Assembly: GCA_944989445.1 (NCBI GenBank)
Contig: CALYLW010000184.1
Coordinates: 559,501-623,500, forward strand
Direction of reading: 5' to 3'
Origin: Ampullaceana balthica
Lineage: Eukaryota > Mollusca > Gastropoda > Lymnaeidae
Length of the DNA stretch: 64,000 nt
Part shown: in pieces, positions 1 through 11,699 of the stretch
Layout: the number at the start of each line of letters is the position of its first letter
Numbering within the stretch: the first letter of the stretch is position 1
Notes under the pieces: model-generated
Database searches by the model: none
What the model was told of the DNA's origin: nothing
What the model saw: only the letters and a program-made list of their open reading frames with translations
Translations under genes and position numbers: made by a program

Positions 1-496
1 AGCCTTTCATAGCCATTATGGATTCGAAATAAGCCAGATAAACATCCATTTTTTTCTTTTTGGCTATCATATTTTCTTACTTTGATAGTATCCCTTGGTG
101 CTGACCTTCTATTTGTTTCATGGTCAGGATTTTGGCCTCTACTCTCGAGCTCAATTCGTAATTTTAAGTTGTCATTTTGAAGTTGTTCAAATTCTCTTTT
201 TATTATGAGTCTTTGCCTCTCTTTTTCTTCAGCCTCTTTTTGATTTTCTTTTTCTTCAGCCTCTTTTCTTGATTTTCTTTTTCTTCAGCTTTTCTTAGCT
301 TTTTTTCTTCTTTAGCAATTCTTTGATTTTCTTTTTCTTCAGCTATTCTTAGCTTCTCTTTTTCTTCAGCAATGCTTACTTTTTCTTCAATGAAATCTCT
401 CATTTCTTTTCCCTTTAATCCGATCTCTTTAGCTATAGCAGTGAATTCCTTGTAGTGATCCATGTTTTGTTTGCTTGAATAATATGAGTTAAGCAA
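1..496 (-). pseudogene. gag-like N-terminal region, frameshifted
   Basis: The longest frame starts at 496, but the second methionine (near 463, MDHYKEF) is the better start because it begins the pattern I associate with invertebrate Gypsy gag N-termini: a short helical block with IGLKGKEMRDFIEE, then a very charged Lys/Glu-rich coiled coil. The open frame stops at 203. Coding continues in other frames: QRLIIKREFEQLQND lies just left of it, and DVYLAYFESIMAMKG follows at about 5-60, resembling the conserved gag block with Y-L-x-x-F-E. At least two frameshifts separate these blocks, one beside an A-rich run near 50. The protein would package element RNA. Decayed copy; no zinc knuckle is visible because the window ends. 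Confidence 0.5.
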
Positions 497-1322
497 TTTG
501 GTAAGGAATTTAGGTATATGTTGATAAAGTTATAAATCTTCCAAATGAAAAATCTTGAATTCAAAATGTTCAGTTCAAATAAGTGACACGTCTAAACCAT
601 GCAATCTAGTTTTGACAAGGTGAGACAACAAAGAATCCTCACACGGGATCTTTAGTATACTTTATATATTCGCTCCCTCAGATTGACAAAACATATTAAA
701 TGGTCCAATCGTTTTGAATAAAAGTCACTTGGTTAAAATTTCAATTTTCGAGTAGTGTTTTTACAATTTAGTTCACTCCATTAATCCAAAATTGCAATTA
801 TCAAACTCTTCACACAATAAATGGATAAAAATTCTGTTCCTTTATTTATAATTCACACTTCATAATTAAAAGTCCATAGCCTTCCAAGTTCCAGGTTATG
901 TTTACAAATATTTCCTGGAATCAACTTCATTGAGCTTGTTGACGTCACGACTTATATATGTTCACCGTATGTCACCATACAGTAAGCCTACACGACGCAG
1001 ATTCCAGCACTGTGTAGTATGCTTGTACTGTCGTCGACTGTGACCTAGAACAAACTAGGCGACCTAGTTGTATACACCGCACGCCGTGACCATGTGCCTG
1101 TATGCCGCCATTTTGAAATATTCTTGTATTTTCATTGAACCACAAAAGTTTATTCACAGCTTCTTATGAACTTGAATATTAAAAAAATACGATAGCTGCT
1201 AATATTTCTTATTTTAATGAATACTTTCCTTTTTGAAATATCCAATATTTGTTATTTCCACGAAACCTCCTTCTTAAAGTCTCTTGTACTGTGTTCACAT
1301 AGAACTTTTACTTCTGCACCAA

Positions 1323-1615
1323 TGTAACTATATTTTTATATGTATGTATTTAACTCTTTTGTAGGCGTTCTCACAGTACATAATCTTGTGCACAATAATC
1401 CACTGAAGAACTTGTTTATACAAAACAACTTTAATATGTATACTATGTACATAGAAATATCATTTGAGGTAATACAACGTGGAAATCTTGAGGTGCACAC
1501 ACACACTACCTCCTTCCTTGCCGGAAGTCTTCTAACAACTCCTCGCCCAACACTTTCAACCAATAGGAATGCTCCTTTCTTCCCGCGTCCACCATTCACG
1601 TGACCTTACGTCACA
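1323..1615 (-). repeat. 5' LTR of the retrotransposon
   Basis: On the minus strand the segment starts TGTGACG and ends ...TTACA, the usual TG...CA form. It carries a GTCACGTGA block and a CGCGGGA block near its start and an AGAACGCCTAC block near its end. The same blocks occur in the same order in a plus-strand sequence at 19676-19905, which supports both being LTRs of related elements. The segment is about 293 bp. There is no second LTR in the window to compare for age. Confidence 0.55.
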
Positions 1616-1696
1616 AAATTATGTTAATCACATGTGACAGCAAGCGTGGTGGGATGAAATGAAATAAAATATTTTTAAAATCTTTTTTTTTAAAGT

Positions 1697-2481
1697 ACAC
1701 GCTTTTATTTACATATAGAAAGTGCACTAAAAAGAAGAAAATAAAGATGTGCTATTATAACAGGTAAAATAGGTTAACCTATCCACAGCACATAAAAGCG
1801 TGGGGCGCCCATCACAAATCATTTCTCTGCAACAATTTTTTTACATATAGATACATATTTCTAATTAACGTGATAGTAGCGTGTTTATGATAAAAGTTGT
1901 GAAACTTTTAATGTTTATTAATATTCATACAAATTTGTATTTATGTTTCGCAGCCTTGTACATGATAGAGAGTTGTGGTGAGCGTGCCACGCTTTTATGT
2001 GCTGTGGATAGATTCACCTATTTTTACACGCTTTTATTTAAGTCACAATGTTTGTATGTTGTGTCCATCCACCCTTCCTTCCATCCTTCCTTCAAAACTT
2101 GAAATGTAAAATTATACCACTTTTGATAGTCCTAGAGATTTAAAAATTTTACCACAGATAGATCTTGGATGACAATGCATTGTATCAAAGTTTCAGATCG
2201 ATCGAATGTACCGTATTGAAATTATTGCACTTTTAGTTTTTAGTTTTTGTCTATATAAAATAGGAACACTTGCGTCAATGAACCATGCCTCAATTCGCCC
2301 TAGAGGGATACAATTATTATAACTTTAAAAAGTACTATCAACATCAAGTCTTGCTGGTCGAAATATAAGCGTGATCGATTGCCGACATGTGGGTACGAGG
2401 TTCAATTTTCAGTTAGGGGAAAATGTTTTTTTTTGTATTATACATATTTAGTGCAATTTCTATATGTAAATAAAAGCGTGT
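1697..2481. mobile_element. Non-autonomous element with 35-bp terminal inverted repeats
   Basis: Bases 1697-1731 and the reverse complement of 2447-2481 agree at 34 of 35 positions; the tip is ACACGCTTTTATTTA. Poly-T/A tracts outside the tips are also roughly inverted. No coding region lies inside. A second, inner inverted pair sits at about 1783-1806 and 1986-2012 (CACAGCACATAAAAGCGTGG and its complement). The right arm overlaps the next foldback (2026-2787), so boundaries of the true mobile unit are uncertain. Confidence 0.6.
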
Positions 2482-2787
2482 CCTTTTTTTAAAAAAGATT
2501 TTTTTTACATTTAACTTATTACCTGTTATCATAGAACATTTTTATTGATGCGAGTGATAATATTTTAAATAGACATAAACTAAAAACTAAAAGTGCATTA
2601 ATTTAATTACGGTACATTCGATCGATCTGAAATTTTGATACAATGCATTGTCATCCACGATCTATATGTGGTAAAATTTTGAGATCTCTAGGACCATCAG
2701 AAGTGGGTTAAATTTACGTTACAAGATTTGAAGGAAGGGTGGATGGATACAACATACAAACAGTGTGACTTAAATAAAAGCGTGTAA
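2026..2787. repeat. Large foldback repeat with arms of about 230 bp
   Basis: The left arm, about 2026-2262, is the inverse of the right arm, about 2553-2787. Both carry the tip ACACGCTTTTATTTA followed by GTCACAATGTTTGTATG, and both contain the CGATCGATC module seen elsewhere in the window. The arms are about 85-90% alike by eye. The centre is AT-rich with no gene. Confidence 0.6.
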
Positions 2788-2819
2788 TAATTAAATATTT
2801 AAAAAAATATTTTTTTAAA

Positions 2820-3172
2820 AAGGACACGCTTTTAACATAAGCACTACTTTTAGTTATGTCTCATATATAAGGGATTTATAGTCAACAACTTTGTTTTTTA
2901 CACGCTTTTATTTATGTCAACAAAGCAGACGGGTACCGATGCTTATATATAGACTATAGATAAACTAAAAATGCAATAATTTCAATACGGTACATTCGAT
3001 CGATCTGAAATTTTGATACAATGCATTGTCATCCAAGATCTATCTGTGGTAAAATTTTTAGATCTCTACGACCATCAGAAGTGGTATAATTTTACGTTTC
3101 GAGTTTTGAAGGAAGGATGGATGGAAGGATGGATACAACATACAAACAATGTGACTTAAATAAAAGCGTGTA
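2820..3172 (+). repeat. Further copy of the AAAGCGTG-tip repeat
   Basis: Bases 2955-3172 repeat the right arm of the preceding foldback in the same orientation, including the CGATCGATC module and the terminal ACTTAAATAAAAGCGTG. Inverted tips occur at about 2823 and 2900. A segment ATATAAGGGATTTATAGTC at 2866-2885 is shared with the repeats at 38528-39812. Confidence 0.55.
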
Positions 3173-3207
3173 ATAAAATGTACAGCGTTCTATTATCATT
3201 TCCTTAA

Positions 3208-3675
<468 letters not shown>

Positions 3676-3822
3676 CAAGAATGTGTTCTTGTTTTGGGTC
3701 TACCCAGAAAGTAAACGTTTCGTGCCATTCTGGGTTGATGTCATTTTCCTTGACCTTGGTTTTCCTCCAGGAGGACGGCGAGTTGGCCAGGGTCAGTATG
3801 ACGTAAGGGTCCGGCGTGTCCA
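3676..3822 (-). CDS. Cytosolic phospholipase A2-like, C2-domain exon
   Basis: One 147-bp internal exon on the minus strand. It is bounded by a TGCAACAG acceptor (exon starts at 3822) and a GTGAGT donor (exon ends at 3676), phase 1 at both ends. It encodes about 49 residues including DTPDPYV, NDINPEWHETFTF and DPKQEH. These match the first half of the N-terminal C2 domain of group IV cytosolic phospholipase A2, where the Asp-Thr-Pro-Asp loop and the Asn of INPxW bind calcium and bring the enzyme to membranes to release arachidonate. The calcium ligands visible here are intact. No other exon of the gene is recognisable, so introns must be long or the other exons lie outside. An orphan duplicated exon is possible, but the clean splice sites and open frame favour a live gene. 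Confidence 0.8.
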
Positions 3823-4240
3823 CTGTTGCATGCAGTAGTCAGTAGGAACGAAAATAGCACATGGTGTGGTCAAATGAAAGGGTGCAATCAAAATCATGTT
3901 GTTATAATATTTAGGAATGCACATGTACTCCACTTAACCAACATCCATAAAAATAGAGCTGTAATTAGTATAAAGTTTGGGCTCTGTTCTTAAGATATTT
4001 CTTTTACAATTTGGAATTTTTATCCGGTTATTTGAATATCTCGTTTTTCTTTAGCTTTTTTTTTAAAAGAGAGATAAACCTTTGTAAATATTGGATTGTA
4101 GTGTCAAATGTTGAAATGTTTTCATGTGCTCATTTGTATGCAGAGGAGTGTGTTTTTTATTTTTTATATTTCAGTGAATGCGTGATACAGTAGTTATAAT
4201 GCTGTATATTATATTTTATATGTGGTAGGTTGGTTATGGT
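3823..4240. other. Probable intron upstream of the C2 exon, no gene seen
   Basis: AT-rich sequence with no recognisable coding or repeat structure. The expected upstream exon of the phospholipase was not found. Confidence 0.35.
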
Positions 4241-4350
4241 ATGTGTGTTGTGATAGATATGCTATGATATTTTTGTGGCATGTGTGTTGTGGTAGATATG
4301 TAATTATATTTTTGTGGCATGTGTGTTGTGATAGATGCTTTATGGTAAAC
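4238..4350. repeat. 39-bp tandem repeat, three copies
   Basis: ATGTGTGTTG recurs at 4241, 4280 and 4319, giving a period of 39 bp. The copies differ by several substitutions. Confidence 0.75.
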
Positions 4351-4410
4351 GTGTTCTGGAAGGTGTATTATTATCTTACAAAACTAATATCTTTCCTTGT
4401 GAGATATTTA

Positions 4411-4762
4411 TAATTTACGAGCAACAAAGCTCGTCCAAGGACGTTCCGCCACCGTTCGGTGGCATGTTGTAACTCCCCTCCAACAGCCGTCTCGACCGGC
4501 ATACATGTGCATCGCGTCAAAAATACTATTCATTATAGTTAAAATAAATAACTCGTAAGAACAGAGCTTTTGACTATAAATCCCAACGCGCATAACTCAA
4601 AATAAAGTCTTGGAAGAAATACTGCACCAAAACTAACTCGTTTTGAACGTCCACGTAAATGGCGTAAACGTGTTCAATATGATTGGATGTAGGAGTCATA
4701 TGTGTTTGAGGGACCAATCGCTATAAATGACCGGACAGAAACTTGCCTTTTATTATATAGGA
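4411..4762 (-). mobile_element. Short non-autonomous Helitron-like element
   Basis: On the minus strand the segment begins at 4762 with TCCTATATAATAAAAGGC, preceded by A. This is the usual form of a Helitron 5' end. Near the other end a small hairpin (CGAGC...GCTCG, about 4417-4433) is present, but a clear CTRR terminus is not, so the 3' limit is approximate. Part of the interior (4590-4680) is similar to 37975-38045, inside the large Helitron's 5' region. Confidence 0.5.
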
Positions 4763-5130
4763 TGTGTTACTATTATTAACTTACACTTGTCTCTGAGCCA
4801 ACCTTTCGTAATGTTCCTGCCTCTGATAACGTTGACATTAATGATGGCACAATGTTTGTGAGTAACCTGAGACAAATAATTTCGTTGGAGTCAATTTACA
4901 TATATTTGTATACATCTTTTTGTTGCTTCTATTCTTGCAATTCATTTAGTACAAGATCAGCTGTCTATTATCTAAAAATTTTGAATTTAACAGAGACATT
5001 TGTTATGGTCAAAGTAAAGCTAAATAAGGGGCTAAGAAGTTACATTTTGTATTTAACCGCACGAGTAAGAGTAAAAAGGGAACAACACATTTCTATGTTG
5101 CTCGATGTGATGTATACCATGTCTGTAGAC
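4763..5130. other. No gene seen
   Basis: AT-rich sequence. A 99-codon open frame crosses it but has no recognisable motif and unremarkable composition. Confidence 0.4.
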
Positions 5131-5471
5131 TATGGGGCCGTCCATAAATGACGTCACGCAATTTTGACCGATTTTCACCCCCTCCCCCCATCGTCACGCG
5201 TCGTCACAAAAAGTTAGCCCCCCCCTCCAAAAATACGTCACAAAGCTTTGACCCCCCCCCCAAAAAAAAACAAAAAAAAACAACAATTTTAAAAAAAACA
5301 ACAAAAAAACCAACAAAACAACAACAAAAAACACCTTATTTTCTATTTGAAAATGAATATTTTTCAAATCATTTTTATTTTGTCATTTAATTATTTATTT
5401 AGTGTATGTCTACATTGTAATGTCGTAATACGCGTGAAGCTATGTAAAACGGCATTAAATAAATTGTAAGC

Positions 5472-7506
5472 CAGTGCTTCTCAAACTTTTTGGTATTAGA
5501 CGACCGCTAGGTATTTTTTTAATGCATTTCACCAGGTACCGGTGTATTCTTTTCCCGTTTTGACGTGATATTCCCTGTACCGACGTGGTAGCAAAATGAG
5601 CCCCTAGATGGCTTAAAGCCCTATAAGATTAAGTATCATTTCTGCTTGTTTTATATAATATATATTTTTTAAAAATTTGTCTAGTTGCCAAGGCATAGCA
5701 ATACAGCTAACGAACAATGCAGCGGTAATTTCAAAAACCATTTTGATGTGATTAACCTTCGCGATTAAGCTCGCGAATAATAATAATAATAATAAATTTA
5801 TAATTTATATAGCGATGTATCATGCCTGTATCCCAGTAAGGAACTGGCTATGTAACTATTGATATGACACGGATCATTTCATTGTTGATAAACCAAGAAT
5901 ATATAGATACAAGACGATTCCTCAAATTGATTTCAATCTTATAATGACAGTTTTCCTGCTAAGTATATGCACGTCAAAGGCATTTGGTTTAAAATTACCA
6001 CATTGATATCAAATCTCATGTTTTCTAAAAATTATTTGGTATGCGCTGGAAGAGGAATATGGCGAGTACTGTACGAACCCCACATTTGTGCAGGAAAATA
6101 GGGTGTCCTCTTGTGCGTCGCAAAATACAGTAATACTTCAAGTTGAAGATTGAACTATGACATTCATAAAATATCCAATATTATCATAAGTTTTTATTCC
6201 AAAGCTCACGAGTTTTTTGTTGTTGTTGTATTGACGAGGAGGCGTGTTTAAATTGTTGCATTCTCTTGTGGAATTTATAAACTAATTAAAAATACATGGC
6301 TACCGCTAAGCGGGCGCTTATGAGGTTTTACATATGCTATTCACTCATTCTCTACGTATAGATCTCTCTTTGGCCTTCTAAATTAGAAATTTTTAATTTT
6401 TATACCTAACACCTGCCCCACGTTTTTAGTCATATTATATCGAAGTACTTGAACTAATAAGTTTTAACTTATTTTCTTCTTTTTAGTCCGCTTATAAAAA
6501 CGTGGTTTTTTAAAATCTTTTTTTCTACTTCTATTTATTTTATTCTTTTTAGTCCACTTATAACAACCTGGTTTAAAAAAAAATTTTTTTTACCTCTATT
6601 TATTTTACCAAACACCTCACAAGTGCCCGCCCAACGTTTTAAAAACATTGTGATGTGGTCACGGGGTGAACTCGCGGATGTCAACAAAAGCAGACGGTAC
6701 AGATGCTTATATAGACAAAAACTAAAAACTAAAAGTGCAATAATTTAATAACGGTACATTCGATCGATCTTAAATTTTGATACAATGCATTGTCATCCAA
6801 GATCTATCTGTGGTAAAATTTTCAGATCTCTAGGACCATCAGAAGTGGTTCAATTTTACGTTGGCAGATTTGAAAAAATCTTGGACAAACCAACAAACCA
6901 ACAATCAGGAACGAAAGCGAGTTAATAAAAACGTGGTAAAAAAGGGAACTCTTGTCGTTTGACCAAAAACCAATGGAACAATTATATCAAGCTTAAAACG
7001 TTTATAATTGTATCAAATAGATTCCCCCCCCCCAAAAAAAAATAAATAAATAAATAAACTAAAATAAAAATAAAAATTGATATTTCGTGTCGTTTTGACT
7101 TAAAATATCTTTACATAATACTATTCAGATCATTTTTAGACACTTGTCATGCTTGTAAAACTCACCAGTTGCATTTTCGGGGGGGGGTGCTAACGACGCT
7201 CCCCCAAATCCCCGAGTCATGTGAGCAGGACCTCGAGTGGGGGGGGTGGGTAACTCACACAGAAACTTGTATATTTTGGGGTAACGGACAAAAAAGTTCG
7301 TCGACTACTGCCGTGTGAGAGCCAAACGGAGCAGCGGTGACATCAAAATGCTTTGATGTCAACATCAAACGACGCAGGGTAACAATTGCATACATTCTCA
7401 TGAGTTCTCAAACTTAAGGATTATAATTAGATTTAATTTTCATTTCTTGATAACTTACGCCGACCGGCGTCTGATGGCCTACCGACCGGTACTTTGAGAA
7501 GCACTG
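5472..7506. mobile_element. hAT-like element with CAGTGCTTCTCAAA ends, nested in the MITE
   Basis: CAGTGCTTCTCAAAC at 5472 is mirrored by the complement of CAGTGCTTCTCAAAG ending at 7506. No clean 8-bp duplication abuts the ends, but CATTAAATAAATTGTAAG occurs at 5453-5470 and again at 7516-7533, so the host sequence is duplicated around the insert. The interior has an (AAT)n tract near 5775 and another repeat at 6305-6941, and no transposase could be read. Confidence 0.55.
6305..6941 (+). repeat. Dispersed repeat ending in AAAACGTGG (copy 1)
   Basis: Shares GGGCGCTTATGAGGTTTTAC, the CGATCGATC module and the terminal GAGTTAATAAAAACGTGG with the copy at 24868-25569. This copy lacks the left tip. 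Non-coding. Confidence 0.6.
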
Positions 7507-7691
7507 ATTTTAAATCATTAAATAAATTGTAAGTGACCAAATATTTCAGTGGAAGTTTTATTTAAAGTTACCCTTTTGATGTGACGTCACATTTCTTCAA
7601 CCCCCCTCCCTCCCCCTCGACATGCATCGTCACAAAAGTGTGACCCCCCTCCCCCCCTAGGTGCGTGACGTCATTTATGGACGGCCCCTAT

Positions 7692-9228
7692 GTCTCTAAA
7701 TACAGGGGGTTTTTTTAAACGTAAGTCAAACTTGAAAAATAATTATTGAAATCTGCTGAAGTAATATTTCTCATACTTAAATGAATCACTGAACTTAAAG
7801 AAAAAAGTTATAATACTATGAGAAATTTATGTTTTTTACCTCGAAAAGTTGAAAAGGATCAAATCTGAAATAAAATATAAAAGAAATTGCTTGACATTTG
7901 GAATATTAAATACGGTGATACCTTGTTGGGAACTTTGAACTTTGTATATGAGAACTTTGTATATAGAAGCCATGTTGGGACATTTTAATTAGATCATTTG
8001 AAACCTTAGTGGGCACTTCTAGTCACGTGATCTGAATTGACTCTGGATGTTCGCTCAGTGAAACGACGCATCCAGGACTTGTTCGAATAATGAATCTATA
8101 TTTACAAGGAATTCGTAAATTAGTTTGAACTAAAGAACGTATTTTGTTCAGACTATTCAGATATCGCATGAAGAGATATTTATTTTTTTGTTTTTAATTA
8201 ATATTTTTATTTATTTTTTCGGGGGGGGGGCTTGAGGGGGGCCTTGGGGTGGTGGTGAATAAACAGAGGTAAGAAGATCTTACTACAGTAATCTCCTAGA
8301 TTGTTGTGTGTGACGTAACTTAAAGACTAGGAAAGTGGCCTAGCTTCGGTTAGCGCCACCAGGGTTGGGGCACGATTTTAGAAGGCCTACACACAGGAAG
8401 AAAGCTAGAAGTGAGCTAATGATATAAACTTACATAAAAGTATTAGTCACTCAAGAAGGTCCAAATTATCCCTCTACCTTCACAGCACACACCTCACTAT
8501 TCCCTTAGCTAATGATTCAAAACATAGACAGAAGATAGAAGGAGGAACTAACATACGATTTAACAGTATTGTGTAAACTTATTGAAAGTTGATACGACAA
8601 TGTGAGGCTATGGAACCACAACCAGGATCCCTGACCTCGCAAAACATGTTTTTTTTTACACAAAATTTTACTTACATTTCTGTACTCATGATGCTGTCCA
8701 GCCAGTTTCCACCTTTTCAGTCAATGAAACTGTTTTAGAAATCACTCTTCCTCACAACGTTTTAGAGATTATTTTCATAGTTCTTCAGCTTTGATATCTA
8801 CAGGGTATAAACACAGTCTTACAGTGTTTTGAGATATTTTTCCTACATAATATTTTTTAATACTTAAAACCAAGCTGATGTCCTGGTTGTTTATAGCTGG
8901 TCTGTCGGTTTCAGTAACACAATCAGGCTATAGATAAATCTTAACCCGCCTGTATGCGCCTATTGACTTAAGATGAATTAATTCGAGTTAAAATAAATAC
9001 AGATGAAGACAATATGTACACTGTACACACCATAGAAGAATACAAACTGGTCAACGAATCACCCAGGTTCATCAAAATACCAATTCACTGATGGCCATCC
9101 CAGACTGACCAGTGTCCAGTTTCAGTCTTGAAATGTCCTCAGCCAGAACTTTTTCAGATCAAATATCAGCTGTGTAATTCCCAATCAACGGTTTATCTCA
9201 TCCAACGTCAACAGTCACAATCTTGATT
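7692..9228. other. No gene seen
   Basis: About 1.5 kb of AT-rich sequence with a G-run near 8221-8250 and a duplicated GAACTTTGTATAT near 7938-7966. I find no motif-bearing reading frame or known repeat end. Confidence 0.4.
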
Positions 9229-10568
9229 GTGTGCTTGACGGTGTGCTTGACTGTGTGATTGACGGTGTGCTTGACTGTGTGATTGACGGTGTGCTTGACT
9301 GTGTGATTGACGGTGTGCTTGACTATGTGATTGACGGTGTGCTTGACTGTGTGATTGACGTTGTGCTTGACTGTGTGATTGACGGTGTGCTTGACTGTGT
9401 GATTGAAGGTGTGCTTGACTGTGTGATTGATGGTGTGCTTGACTGTGTGATTGACGGTGTGCTTGACTGTGTGATTGACGGTGTGCTTGACAGTGTGATT
9501 GACGGTGTGCTTGACTGTGTGCTTGACTGTGTGATTGACGATGTGCTTGACTGTGTGATTGACGTTGTGCTTGACTGTGTGATTGACGGTGTGCTTGACT
9601 ATGTGATTGACGGTGTGCTTGACTGTGTGCTTGACTGTGTGATTGACGGTGTGCTTGACTGTGTGATTGACGGTGTGCTTGACTGTGTGATTTGACTGTG
9701 TGCTTGACTGTGTGCTTGACTGTGTGATTGACGGTGTGTTTGACTGTGTGATTGACGGTGTGCTTGACTGTGTGATTGACGTTGTGCTTGACTGTGTGAT
9801 TGACGGTGTACTTGACAGTGTGCTTGACTGTGTGATTGACGGTGTGCTTGACTGTGTGATTAAACGGTGTGCTTGACTGTGTGATTGACGGTGTGCTATA
9901 CTGTGTGATTGACGGTGTGCTTGACTGTGTGATTGACGGTGTGCTTGACTGTGTGATTGACGGTGTGCTTGACTGTGTACTTGACTGTGTGATTGACGGT
10001 GTGCTTGACTGTGTGATTGACGGTGTGCTTGACTGTGTGATTGACGGTGTGCTTGACTGTGTGATTGACGGTGTGCTTGACTGTGTGCTTGACTGTGTGA
10101 TTGACGGTGTGCTTGACTGTGTGATTGACGATGTGCTTGACTGTGTGATTGACGGTGTGCTTGACTGTGTGATTGACGGTGTGCTTGACTGTGTGCTTGA
10201 CTGTGTGATTGACGGTGTGCTTGACTGTGTGATTGACGGTGTGCTTGACTGTGTGATTGACGGTGTGCTTGACTGTGTGCTTGACTGTGTGATAGACGGT
10301 GTGCTTGACTGTGTGATTGACGGTGTGATTGACTGTGTGATTGAAGGTGTGCTTGACTGTGTGATTGACGGTGTGCTTGACTGTGTGATTGACGGTGTGC
10401 TTGACTGTGTGCTTGACTGTGTGATAGACGGTGTGCTTGACTGTGTGATTGACGGTGTGCTTGACTGTGTGATTGACGGTGTGCTTGACTGTGGATTGAC
10501 GGTGTGTTTGACTGTGTGATTGACGGTGTGCTTGACTGTGTGATTGACGGTGTGCTTGACTGTGTGAA
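9229..10568. repeat. 24-bp minisatellite, about 56 copies
   Basis: The unit is GTGTGATTGACGGTGTGCTTGACT with scattered substitutions and occasional 12-bp half-unit insertions (TGTGTGCTTGAC). Long open frames run through it on both strands, giving peptides such as HTVNHTVK, SITQSSTP and LDCVIDGV, only because the unit contains no stop in most frames. A few one-base indels switch frames mid-array, which argues against translation. I treat it as a non-coding minisatellite. Confidence 0.9.
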
Positions 10569-10944
10569 TGACGGAAGGATTGTAATTTGTGGTAGGTCAA
10601 ACAGTTCTGAAAAAGATGTTTGGGTCCAGACGCTTTGATTGGGATATTTGGGTATTTGTGTGTTGGTATTGGGACTGGGAGTTTTGTCGATTACCATATG
10701 GATATTCGGTTGAACACTATAATTAGAACAGCTTGTTGAACTGTTGAACTTTTGACACATAAGAATAAGCGTGTTGTTGTTTTTTAAATTTAAATGAAGT
10801 GCAGATGTGTGTGTTTTATCATGAAGAGGGATTTCTCTACATTTATCTTATCTTGTCCAATGTTATACATTAAAGACGCTTCTTATTATTAAACAAATGT
10901 AAACAATTATGAATGGAAAGTGAGTTTGCACGTATGCTTTATAC
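10569..10944. other. No gene seen
   Basis: AT-rich spacer between the minisatellite and a hAT element. The minus-strand frame that runs through the minisatellite begins here (10760) with unique sequence but no recognisable motif. Confidence 0.4.
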
Positions 10945-11107
10945 CAGTGATGGCCAACACTGCAATTTAACCCGAAAATGGGGGTTTGGCTTATCAAAAT
11001 AACATACACTTGTCTTAAGACTTAAAGAGAGAAAAAACAAAAAGAGAGTTTTCAACGATATCAAAAACTTTTTATTATAGAAAATAGATTGGTTTTGCGT
11101 AATTAAT

Positions 11108-11660
11108 AAAATTGGCAAAGCAAGAGCAGCATTTAAACAGCTAAAAATAGTATGGAGCTGCAATAACTTGACGCCCAGACCGAGGTCAGAATATTCAACA
11201 CCACAGTGAAGCCTGTCTTGTTATATTGAGCAGAAACATGGCGAACAACAGCAGCCGGCTCGAAAAAGCTTAAACATTTATAAACATATGTCTCCGAAAC
11301 AAATTCTACGAATCCCTGGCCCAATGTCATCACCAACGAGGATCTCTGGCAACGCACACAACAAGAGCCAGTAGAAGAGCTAATACGCCAGCGCAGATGG
11401 AGATGGATTGGCCACACTCTCAGAAAGCCTAGATCCAGCATTGTGAGACAAGCCCTCACTTGGAACCCACAAGGCAAGAGAAAAAGAGTTCGACCCAAAA
11501 TGACATGGAGAAGGGAGCTGGAGGCAGACACCAAAAAGAGTGGGCACAGATGGGGACAGTTGGAGAGATTGGCGCAGGACCGGGATGCCTGGAGAGCCTT
11601 TGTTTAGGGCCTATGCCCCAGAAGGGACGACAGGCAATGATGATGATGATGATACATACT
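11108..11660 (+). pseudogene. 5'-truncated LINE fragment (reverse transcriptase C-terminus)
   Basis: The plus strand reads, across two or three frameshifts and a stop, the same C-terminal text found in the LINE at 46389-49570: IGKARAAF, RIFNTTVKPVLLY, then [24 protein letters not shown] and WRRELEAD, ending with QDRDAW. The fragment stops in an ATGATGATGATG microsatellite, a common LINE 3' tail. It contains no reverse-transcriptase active site. It lies inside the hAT element at 10945-13518, so it inserted after that transposon. Confidence 0.75.
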
Positions 11661-11699
11661 GTTAATTCGTCAAACCTTTGGCTTAGGCTTCAGTAATTA

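Larger units (their letters stand above)
1..1615 (-). mobile_element. LTR retrotransposon, 5' part, running off the left edge
   Basis: Reading the minus strand from 1615 leftwards gives an LTR (1323-1615), then a primer-binding-like stretch TTGGTGCAGAAGT directly after the LTR end, then about 800 bases of AT-rich leader, then a gag-like coding region entering the window edge. This order is that of a Gypsy-type LTR retrotransposon. The pol region and 3' LTR would lie to the left, outside the window. The family call rests on layout and on the gag N-terminus, not on a pol domain. Confidence 0.6.
5134..7688. mobile_element. MITE with GGGGCCGTCC ends, containing an inserted element
   Basis: Left end GGGGCCGTCCATAAATGACG at 5134 and its exact complement ending at 7688 form TIRs of at least 26 bp, flanked by TAT on both sides (5131-5133 and 7689-7691). 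Inside the TIRs are runs of C with TCGTCACAAA motifs. Removing the hAT-like insertion (about 5472-7506) leaves a non-coding MITE of about 500 bp. A second member lies at 51733-55683 with TTA flanks and a third, damaged, at 38283-38512. A 3-bp duplication is compatible with PIF/Harbinger, but no transposase was seen. Confidence 0.75.

Noticed and set aside
4852..5151. 99-codon frame as a gene
   Set aside because: No motif, no splice context and AT-driven composition.
5134..7688. Calling the GGGGCCGTCC element PIF/Harbinger outright
   Set aside because: The 3-bp flanks (TAT, TTA) are compatible, but no transposase was seen and one flank does not fit the usual TWA.
9198..10760. Long open frames on both strands across the 24-bp minisatellite
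   Set aside because: All are consequences of a 24-bp unit without stop codons. Frames switch at indels, and the peptides are simple repeats.
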